Assembly (NCBI GenBank): GCA_907165065.1
Contig: OU015533.1
Location: 27,234,578 to 27,298,577 of the forward strand
Length of the DNA stretch: 64,000 nt
DNA from: Caprimulgus europaeus
Taxonomy: Eukaryota > Chordata > Aves > Caprimulgiformes > Caprimulgidae
Reading direction: 5' to 3'
Made by a program: the position numbers and the translations under genes. The notes under the pieces are model-generated. The model was not told the origin of the DNA, made no database searches, and saw nothing but the letters and a program-made list of their open reading frames with translations. Numbering within the stretch: position 1 is the first letter of the stretch; each line of letters opens with the position of its first letter. Below, piece by piece: positions 42,626-61,804 of the stretch.

Positions 42626-42858
42626 AACTTCAGACTAGATTTAAGGAAGAAATTTTTTATGATGAGGGTAGTGAAACACTGGAACAGGCTGCCCAGAGAG
42701 GTGGTAGATGGCCCATCCCTAGAAACATTCAGGGTCAGGTTGGACAGGACTCTGAGCAACCTGAGCTAGTTGAAGATGTCCCAGCTCACTGCAGGGGCGG
42801 TTAGACTAGGTGGTCTGTAAAGGTCCCTTCCAACCCAAACTATTTTATGATTTTATGA
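42626..42858 (+). mobile_element. CR1 LINE tail, copy A, in intron 8
   Basis: A 5'-truncated CR1 3' end in + orientation. It retains the motif DLRKKFFMMRVVKHWNRLPR in one frame and ends in the octamer-like TTTTATGATTTTATGA. The octamers are diverged (ATTTTATG instead of ATTCTATG), which suggests an older copy. Confidence 0.9.
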
Positions 42859-43138
42859 GTTTAGTGATAGGATGAGGAGTAATGGTTTTAAATTGGAAGA
42901 GGGTAGATTTAGATGAGGTATTAGGAAGAAATTCTTGACTGTGAGGTTCATGAGACACTGGCCCAGGTTGCCCAGAGAAGCTGTGGATGCCCCATCGTTG
43001 GAAGTGTTCAAGGTCAGGTTGGATGGGGCTTGGAGCCACCTGATCTATTTGAAGATGTCCCTGCTCACTGCAGGGGGGGGTTGGACTCGATGACCTCTAA
43101 AGGTCCCTTCCAACCCAAACCATTCTATGATGCTATGG
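42859..43138 (+). mobile_element. CR1 LINE tail, copy B, in intron 8
   Basis: A second 5'-truncated CR1 tail, same orientation, starting exactly where copy A's octamer repeats end. It opens with GTGATAGGATGAGGAGTAAT and ends CCATTCTATGATGCTATGG. It is longer at the 5' side than copy A and differs from it by many substitutions, so it is a separate insertion rather than a recent duplication. Confidence 0.88.
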
Positions 43139-44630
43139 TTCTCTCACATGCTGAAGTTGCAGCATATAGAGCTTACTAACTATAACACTGTTCTGTGTCA
43201 CCTTTTGATGAGGAGTTACACCCGCATTGTAAAGATTTCCTTTAGACAGCCGAGTTAATACATAGCTACCTATGTGCTTTTTCATTATAATGGAGGCTCA
43301 TCACACAGGTGTGACTTGGTTTGTGTGTTTATTAGCATTGGTCTCTCTTACAAGTATTTCACCAGGTGCCAGAAACATTCTTGAAATCATATTTAGTTTA
43401 AGGTACCACGGTTCATACAAAATTAGAAAATACTTATACTGGAATCCATGCTTGACTAGAAGCTTCTGAACTGTGATGAATTTTGGTATCAGAAGATGAT
43501 CTTGATCTAAACTACTTCCATGTTTAGCAGATGAGCTCTGTCATATGGGGCCTCAATCAGTTATCCATTTTTGAGGCATTGTCAGTATCCCAGTTCTTAA
43601 GTCATATTGCTTCTGTATTTTTGACAAGTCAAAATCAAGCAGAGATTAATATTTTGAAGGCTATAAATTCACATCACAATTCCTTAAGAGAAATTCCAGG
43701 TTACTTACTCTTTCTAAGATCTTTTGTTTCCTTGTGCTGTTAGTGAGGTTGCTTGCATGGCCTCTGTGAAAGAGGATTTGAAGAGACCATTTATAAAGTT
43801 GTGTTTTTTGGCCCTTAAGGATCTCTTATCCCTGTTTCTTCTCTCCTCCCTTCTCGCCAATCACCACCAATTTCTGCCAGTGCCTTAAGTAACAGGGAGA
43901 CAGACACATTGGAAAGACGCATTAGGAAAAATGTGAAAAAACTAGGTGAATTGCTTCTTAACTGTTCTTCTTCCTCATCTCTAAAAAGTGCATTTATTTG
44001 AGAAGTACATACCTGTACAATGCATGAGGAACGTGAATCTCTGGTTCATGCTTTTGCTCTTAGAAGCAAGTAACACAGCAAACAACTTGCATTTTATTTA
44101 CTGGCCTAGTGTGAAGTTTTGCAAAGTAATCAAAACAGTGGAGAACAATGCAGGTTTTTAAAAACCTGCACATTGATTTGTTCTGTTTCCCTATTTACTT
44201 CCCTGCATGCATACCTCCTCAACTATAGTGACCATCCCTTTTTCTCTTGTTTTCTTGCAAACTCTGAAATTTACCTCTAGCACAAATGGTGGAGGCAGAA
44301 TAGTTAGGGAGAGTAATAACCTGTATGGGTATAAAAAAATCCCATTTACTATTATATACAGTATGTAAGCCAAAGAACTTTGTGAGCATAGGGGATAGCT
44401 TTATGATCTTGCTTCATTTTTTGCTTGCTTAGATTCAGGATCAATTACTTTCATACAGGAAGTTATTAAAATGAAGAGCAAGTTTTTAAGGAGTTGTTTC
44501 AATTGACAGCTCCCTGAAAAGAGGGTCTTTAAGTATCATGTAATTTATGCCATCCTTCAAGCAGTTGCTAACGTTCTCTTCCCCCTAGATGATTCTCTGC
44601 CTGTTTTCTGAGCAGTGCTGGTAGTTGGTA

Positions 44631-44669
44631 TTGCGTTCTACAACTACAATTGGTAGTTGTAGAACGCAA
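44631..44669. repeat. Perfect 17-bp inverted repeat with 5-base loop
   Basis: The arms TTGCGTTCTACAACTAC (44631-44647) and GTAGTTGTAGAACGCAA (44653-44669) are exact reverse complements around AATTG. The RNA would fold into a stable stem-loop inside intron 8, about 440 bases before exon 9. Confidence 0.95.
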
Positions 44670-45085
44670 CAGCTTTGAATCTTGATAATGGCATACAGTT
44701 AGTTTGTGTATGCATATTGCTCGGTTGCTGGTGTGTGAAGTGTTATTTTTTTTGCAGGTTTATAAATAACTAAATTTGCAAGAATTCATTATAATACCTT
44801 ATATAAAATGACTAACAGTATTATTTTCTTTTATTTTGAAGCTTTGTAGCTTGGACACCTTTGTATTGTCATGCTGGCTTTTGTGAGAAGTCCTGAGCGC
44901 AGTCAGTTGGGAGAGTTACTTTTTGTGTTGCTATTGAGACATCCAGTGTCCTGCCAGTCTAGCAGCTGAACTGTCTGACTGCTCCTGGTTTGCAGACCAT
45001 CTTTAAAGAACCCCAAAACCTTTTCAAGCATTTGAATCTTGAATGCAGATACAAAAAAGGCAGGCATCATTCTTCTGTTTGCTAA

Positions 45086-49637
<4,552 letters not shown>

Positions 49638-49724
49638 CATCCCTTGCTCCTCCTCCCCCCTCCATCCTACAGGTAACTCCACAGTTACCGCTAATGGGAT
49701 TTGTGGCCAGAGTTCAAGAAAACA
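49638..49724 (+). CDS. ABI2: ABI2 exon 10: optional [11 protein letters not shown] exon
   Basis: The 87-nt exon is phase 1-1 with 28 whole codons, about residues 399-426: [15 protein letters not shown] then [13 protein letters not shown]. The acceptor is GTGGCAG|CA and the donor AACA|GTAAGT. It is the counterpart of the ABI1 stretch APPPPPMPQLTPQIPLTGF and ARVQEN, so the fold of the linker is old. The ABI2 form I recall as the reference lacks this exon, and the size difference (29 codons) accounts for the gap between 542 residues here and the usual 513. It is therefore best read as an alternative exon. An internal CTACAG|GTAACT at 49672/49673 resembles a strong donor and could compete with the true one. 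Confidence 0.93.
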
Positions 49725-55119
<5,395 letters not shown>

Positions 55120-55976
55120 AGACTAGAGGACAGAACACTGCATCTCCTGCTGCAGGAGCTGTCAGGGCTTCCCAGATCTCCACCAGCCTCTGGGGCCTCA
55201 TCCAGTATAACTGAATGAAGGATAATTGTAACAACCACTCTTTTTTTTTTTTCTTTTCTTTCCCCCCCTTGTTTTCCGCCCCCCTTCATTATGAAATGAT
55301 AGTGGTTTGAGTTGTTTGAACAAATGGCTCTTTGGCTGCCAGCAGAGGCTGTCCTGAGCCATCTGACATTGAATTAAGCTGACCCATTCAGATGTAACAA
55401 ACTCATTGAGCAGCTGATACTTCACTTGATTCTGACTTCTGACAGGCTTTGGGATCTGTCTCGGGAATCCTGTGTGCCCTCATGGTACTACCCTTGGCAG
55501 CAGTGCCTGGCACTTGGGATGTCCTGGACGCTTGCAGTGAAGGGTTACTGGCCACCCCTGCTGCTTCTACACTACACTCCTGTGCAGCTGGAAGAACAGT
55601 CATGTGCTAGCAAACACTGGGATTTCTACACAGAACTGTTCCTGTAACTGACTCCCAGATAGTTGGATACATCTTTAGCATAAACACTTCTGCAGCTGCT
55701 CCGCACATGTAGGCTGACGCAGGGGGCACACAGAGCTGGCTTTCATTCACTCACCTTTCAGTTTAGACAACTATGATGGCTGCAGCCCAGAGGACCCCCA
55801 CCCCCATTTCCTCATCTTTTGAATGCCACAGATTTGTTTTGTGTTCTGCACTGATGTAAATGTGCTCCTCTCTGCAGCGAGCTACTCGCCATGGGTGCTG
55901 CTGGTTTAAACAGAATTCACAGATGCCGTTGACGGTGAAGGCGAAACAAAGTTTACAGGTCCTCCTGGGGTCTGCG

Positions 55977-55982
55977 AATAAA
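55977..55982 (+). terminator. ABI2: Proximal poly(A) signal AATAAA
   Basis: The canonical hexamer lies about 860 bases after the stop codon, followed by a G/T-rich stretch (GGGGCTGTGATC). It could define the shortest ABI2 mRNA. Confidence 0.45.
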
Positions 55983-56216
55983 CTCTAGGGGCTGTGATCT
56001 AAGGTTTAAATCTCCTCACGCCTGCTTGCACTAGAGAAACTTACCCCCAGCTTTAGTCTTATGCACAATATAATCTTAAAAATCCAATCAGGTATTGTAA
56101 ATTGGCTATTTTGTACTTGATGACTAGATTTGCAGATGTACTGTGAGAGCCCTGTGAGAGGCAGGACAAACGGCAATTGTCGTCTTCATGTCTGTTGCCA
56201 AAATCTCTTCAGTGGA

Positions 56217-56222
56217 AATAAA
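56217..56222 (+). terminator. ABI2: Second proximal poly(A) signal AATAAA
   Basis: A canonical hexamer followed within 20 bases by a GT-rich stretch (GGCTGTTGTGTGTACTGG), a good downstream element. This is a plausible short-UTR end about 1.1 kb past the stop codon. Confidence 0.55.
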
Positions 56223-59200
56223 AAGGGCTGTTGTGTGTACTGGTTTCCCATGGAAATCCAAGCAGTAACTAGTAGTAGTCCTAGCTCTTCCCCCAGCCCT
56301 CTCCATTGTTTATTATAAAGAAATAGATATTTTGAGCTGTACTGGTGGATCTGGGGTGGAGTAATACCAAGTGAAGGCTCTGTAGCCTCTTCTGTTGATA
56401 GTTTGCTTTTTAATCAAGCCTCCATTAAAAATGCTGCTCAGTGATTCAGATCAGTGTAAAGGGACGGCTGCACTGGGCTGCCCTTAGGAAGGACTAAATG
56501 TTATCTTTAGGTAAATGCCACGCATCAACAGAGTGAACTGATTAAACCTCCCGTTGCAGTCCTGTTAGCCTGCAGACTGAGCCGACCCCGTATCATGAGA
56601 GCCTCCTGGGCCAGGGCATCTTCCTGGACAACTTTACTGTTGCCTGGCCAAGTTCCAGCTGGTACCAGCAGTAGCTTGTGAAAGGCGAGATGATGCTGCA
56701 GCTGTCTTGTGAGGCCTAGGTGTAAAACAGCGGTGCGCGAGAGTGCTACCGGGGCTGGCTTTGTGACAGCATTGGCAACGATTGACCCGGTCCCTGTGCT
56801 TGGTAATTAGTGCGATATCAGGGTGGGGGTGCAGGTTCGGTGCAAACCTGGGCAGGGAGGTGCCATAGCTACTCATGGGGGAAAAAAAAGGAAACAAACA
56901 GGTGAGGTGTGTTTGTGGGATATGGAAGAATGTGATCACCTGCTGTGGGCTTGCAGAAGAGTGCATTAACTCCTGTGAAAGTGCATAAGGAACTAGTCTG
57001 GTTGAAGCCTACAGGAGGTACAACTTTGAAAAAACTGGTGCCAAGATAGAAGCTACTTTTTCCCCTGCTTAATCCACAGCCATGTAGTAAGACACTGTTG
57101 GCTTCTTCCCAGAAGCTGAAAGCATTACTGTTTGGAACTAATGTTAGGGAGAACAGATACCCTTCCACCTTCCTCTGTGAAAAGCGCTGTCTGGCAGCAA
57201 GACTAACAAAAACAGTCATGTTCAGTTCCCTCAGCCCATCATTTCTCTAGGAGCAACCCTAGAAACACTGGTTGTGGAGTCACTGGGAGGACTGTTTCTG
57301 GTGTCATAGGGCACATCTACACTTTTTGCACAGGGAGGTGGTGCTTGCAGCCCAGCTAGTGGCCCAGGTGATTGAACAGCAGCATTGCACAAGCCTTTGG
57401 TGCGATGTTTGCCAGGACTATCAGAGCATTCCTGGTTTGTCTTGCCCTGGGTATGTTTGTGGTAAAGACTGAGCATCAAGTTATGGCAGCTTCCTGAGTT
57501 ACTAACCGAGAGCTGAACCTCTCTCCCTGTGCAGCCATGTTCCAGCTGCGAGGTCACACATTAGTGAAGTGTGTCTTTAGCTCCATCTGTGTAACTTTTC
57601 TGACAGGTGGGTGGGGATAGTGTGTACTCACACTGTGTGAGATACACACCCATGTCCTTAAATCTTCATTCCGCTGGTTGATCATCTTGCAAGTTTTCCA
57701 TGGTGCGAGAGCAGAGCCGTATGAACTCCGGGAGGTGCTGAACACGTGCCAGAGCTTAGCACAGATGAGGTTGCAGAACCTTGGAAGTGGAATGTGTGAA
57801 GCTCCTTAAAGAACTGTCTTTGGTCTGATGGACAAGGGATTAGTTTGGTCCCTGCTGATACCATGTGGAATTGTTTATCCTGCAAGAGCTGCTGTGTCTG
57901 GAATTTTTGGGTCACCTGCCTGCTGGTGTTATGCTTTATTACACAATACTAATTTAAAGAAATAATGTTGAGGTTTAGGCATATTTTTTATTTTGTACAG
58001 ATTTTACTTCTGTGGCTTGTTTGGGGATGATGTGATGTAATGGTCATAGACCAGGCCAAGGTACACAGGCTTTGTATATTAATGTTACATAGATTGCATG
58101 CTAGAAAAGTCAGTGAGGGTTGTGTTTCCAGTTTTGTCCCTTGTACTACTTCTCCAAAACCTTCTCCCCCCTGCCCCTTTTTGATTTACATGTTTACTTT
58201 AAAAGGGGGTGGAGAGAATGGGGGAGGTAGGTGGGAGAAACACCTCAGTATTTCAAATAGGTGCACAACATCTCTTCAGAGAGTTCTGCTGCCACAGCTG
58301 AAGGTGTTCAGTATCACAGGCTATTGAATCAGCAGTGTGTATGCACAAGAGAGAGGTGGGGGGAAGGAGACACTGCAGAATAGCATAAGGAGTGCTGTAT
58401 GGCCAAAATGAGTTTGTTTCTCGTTTTGTGAGAGCTGCCTTAGTCCAGCCAGCCGTTTTCTTTGTGCACAGAACTTGGTCAGCATCCTCTAGCAGTGTAT
58501 TCTGCCCTGGTTTGCTGTATCAGACATTTCTTCCTTGCTCTTGGCCCCAGGGATAAAGCTATTATTAACTGCAACTGCCTCTGCCATGTGCCTGTGTAAG
58601 AGGAGGTCTGACCAAGTCTGTCCCTGTCTAATGCTGAAGCAGGTTATTTTGGTGCCTTTCCAGCTGAAGAGAGATGGCTGAGGTTGGATGTGTCTCACCC
58701 ATTGGTTGGTTTTTTTTTTTTTTTTTTCCCTTTTCCTTTCTGTGTTGTGCCCCTCCCCCCCCCCCAAATGTATGAATATTCTTTGTTTCTCTCACTGGCT
58801 GTTGCAGCGGAGGGCTGTGAGGGGCAGGAGAGGCAAGCAGCAAAGTTTGCACTTGAGCATCCTGATGCTCAATCCCACTGGCTGGAGTAGGCACGAGAGC
58901 CGCGGCAATGTCTGAGTCGTGCTGGCCTGACTGGTGAGGCGCAGGCAGACACCAGTGCACTGAGGAGCCGTTGCTCTCACTGGAGGACAAGAGGTGCAGC
59001 ATGGCCCGGGGTAGATGGCAGCGCTTGGTGTGTTATCAAGAGGCTGACTGCATTCCTGGGACTCAGTTTGTCCTTGGCATTAGTTGAGTTGGGTGTTCCT
59101 GAAAGTAGCTGGGGATTGCTGCTGGTTTGAAACACAGCTCCCCACAGTCCCAGTGGTCAGTGGCTGAGTGGCTTACCAGTGGGTGCCAGGAAGGCTTAGC

Positions 59201-61125
59201 CCCAGCTAGTTCATGTGAGGGCACTCCTGGGCATTTTCTTTGCTGCTGAGGGTTCTTGGTGCCAGCCAAAGTTACCAGTGGCAGTGATGCAGCTTCTGAA
59301 AGTGGCACTTTTATCCAGGGCATTTCAGTTGATCATGAAAAGAAAGCAGGGCAGCAGCAGGAGCGCTGCGCCTTTTCTGGCAGAGGGTAGGCTGCCAGCC
59401 TGGTGTGTATGTGCGTATCGCTGGCTAGCGATGGAGGAGGGCTGTGCACTGATACGAGCTGTTGTGCTTCTGTGGTGTCTCCTGTTTGTGCTTGATGGTG
59501 ACTTGATGCTGTGTGCTTCCCAGTGACTTCCACCACTTCCTAGCAAGCACTACAGCTGTGCTGCTGCTGGAAATGAGCTCTCTTTTTTTATCATTTATGT
59601 CTCTGGGCTTTAGGCATAAGTCAAAAGCAAAACTTCCACTTTTTCCTTTCTGAAAAGGATGGGACTTTATGCAGGTTAGTAAAGTGGGAGCACTTACAGG
59701 GCTTTTCCCTGCAGAGGTGGGACAGGACATCTTGTGAAGCCAGTGCTAGCTGTATTCTCTGCAGGGCAGCTTGTTGGAAGTTGGGAAGACCATGGCGCTG
59801 TAGCTCCTATTGGGAGTGGTACTTGCAGTGTGAGTGTAGAGTCACGGATTGAGCATTGCGGCGTTTTGGGAAGCACCACAAGCCCCAGGTAGAGAGTTCA
59901 GGTCCTATGTTGGCAACAGTAGCAATGCAAAATGTACAGCGCTGTTGCATTCACTAAGGCAAGTACTTACAACCCTGCTCTCTAGAGAAGATGGTGCTGT
60001 AAACAGCACTAGCAGGTAGATGATGGACTCTAGCTCATGGGGTGCCCCTTCCAAGGCTTCACCTTCCCCACCTTTCAGCATCCCTCCGTGTCAGGCACTG
60101 CCACACTGTGTAGATAAAACAGTATTACACAGAGGTCAGAACAGTGCAAGAAGGGAGCAGGTTGTGGGTGGGTTTTCCCCCCAGCAGCTCGAGGCAGTGT
60201 GTAGTAACAGTCCTGTTGCTCTACTTTTGATTTTGACACTGCAAGAACAGTGAGACCCTGCGGTGGGAAGGTTGCTGAAAGTATGATGCAGCCAAGGTTT
60301 GCCAACTGCTTTTACAAATAATAATTCACAGAGCATGAGGTTCTGCTGCTTTAATTAAAAAAAAACAAACAAAACCCACAAAAAAACCCCAACAGACCCA
60401 TCCATGTGTTTTGTGCAATCTCCTGCCCATGCAGGAAGTGTTTTTAGTTTGGTACTCGGAACATGGTAATTTTATTAGCACCTTTGATTATTACAAGATG
60501 TATTACAAAAGAGTAAAGTCAGCAGCAGCCTGTTGTCCAGAGGTAAGCCTACACCCAGCATCCTGCTGCCCACCGCTGGGGTGACTCTGCTGCCCCGTGT
60601 GCTGTACCTTTGCTCCTGTTTCTCTTAAAACCTCAGAAGAATTGTACTGTTGACTAATGAGGAAGAGCTGTGTATAAATTCATTTCCATTACAGCGCCTT
60701 GCTCAAGTGCTGACATGTCTGAGATTTTTTTTGTAAAGAAAAGTGCTTCTTTTCACATTTGAAAAAAAAGTGTCTTTTGCATCTTGCATGGACAAGTAGT
60801 TTCTATGAATTCTCTGGAAATGTCAGTGTCAAACAGGGGTTTTGTCCATGCACTTTTTTCTGAGAGCAGATACCCCACCCACCCCTTCCTTTGGTTTGCA
60901 GTCAGAGGAGAAGCACACTGTGCTTTTGCTTTTGGCACTGCTGATGCAGTGGATGAGTGCAGAGCCCACTGTAAATGACCAAGCCCGCAGAACTCTGGGG
61001 AGCTGTGTTCCGCCAGTACCATTTATTGTGTGTGCCATTTGAACCACCTTCCAATTTTTAAATTTTTTTAATTGTACTTGGAATTAACTGTTGCTGTGTA
61101 CTAAACCCTCTTGTTATGAGCCCTA

Positions 61126-61131
61126 AATAAA
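61126..61131 (+). terminator. ABI2: Distal poly(A) signal AATAAA of ABI2
   Basis: The hexamer in CCCTAAATAAAAAG is preceded by two TGTA elements (about 61073 and 61097, the type bound by CFIm) and followed by a GT-rich GTGTTCTGTGAG (about 61151-61162). Cleavage would fall near 61145-61150. It has the most complete set of poly(A) elements on this strand. Confidence 0.75.
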
Positions 61132-61150
61132 AAGAACAAAGCACACACCA

Positions 61151-61804
61151 CGTGTTCTGTGAGCATGCCACGGCCGCGTCACGCTCCTCAGCTTTGGCTA
61201 CAGACTTTCTGACGCAGTGAGGACAGGGGCAGTTGCTTGTGTCTGCAGGAGCCCTGTCCCCAAGGAGCTCGGAGCACAGCACTGCCCCCAGCAAAGGTGC
61301 TGCCTTCAGCAGCTCCCCTCGCATGTCCGTATGCTTACTCGTTTCCTGTAATCACTGCTGCTGTAATGCCTCAAACCTCTGCTGTAAAAGCTGATGCCTG
61401 GTGCAGGGCCAGCCTGCGAGCGTACCCCGGGAGGAGGGGACAGAGCTGCATTCCCTACAGCAGACCCCAGAGAGGGGCCGCAGCAACACTTACCAGCCAT
61501 CAGCTGTTCTCGTGTGAGCTCTACAGGACTCTGCAAACCTGAGGGAAGAGGCAGCTGGAAAAGGTGAGCCTTCACACTGGGTCCTCTTTAGACCTGTCAC
61601 TGGTGTGCACCATGTTACTGGTGCAGCCAGCTCTGACCCACTGGAAAGAACTGTGCAAAGGAACAATAAAAACCAATTTTGTTGAGCGTGAGCATATAAA
61701 TGGTAATATCTGATCCCTACAGCAGGGAACCACTCATGCCCTGAGAACACAACGTGGGTTCTGAACTCATCAAAGGAAAATGGCAAGACAGAGGATTAAA
61801 ACAG
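61151..61804. other. Intergenic gap between convergent 3' ends
   Basis: About 0.65 kb lies between the inferred ABI2 cleavage site and the inferred end of the minus-strand neighbour. A further + strand AATAAA (61665-61670), followed by a GTTGAGCGTGAG stretch, could serve as a read-through end. The first half is GC-rich with several CpGs. No gene is seen. Confidence 0.5.

Larger units (their letters stand above)
55120..61150 (+). other. ABI2: ABI2 3' untranslated region (long form)
   Basis: The sequence after the stop codon is richer in G and C than the introns and has no splice structure or coding pattern. AATAAA signals occur early (55977-55982 and 56217-56222), ATTAAA at 56424-56429 and 60354-60359, and a very good site at 61126-61131, so short and long mRNAs of about 0.9-1.1 kb and 6.0 kb of UTR are possible. 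Possible seed matches include TGTTTAC for the miR-30 family (58191-58197) and GTGCAAT for the miR-25/92 family (60413-60419); these can occur by chance. A T run (about 58710-58727), a C run near 58751-58764 and an A-rich CAAA tract (60355-60392) are present. The open frames here look like chance. The distal end is inferred from the poly(A) signal. Confidence 0.7.

Noticed and set aside
56634-57557. Several 108-116 codon minus-strand frames inside the ABI2 3' UTR
   Set aside because: Overlapping frames without conserved motifs, expected by chance in this GC-richer UTR.
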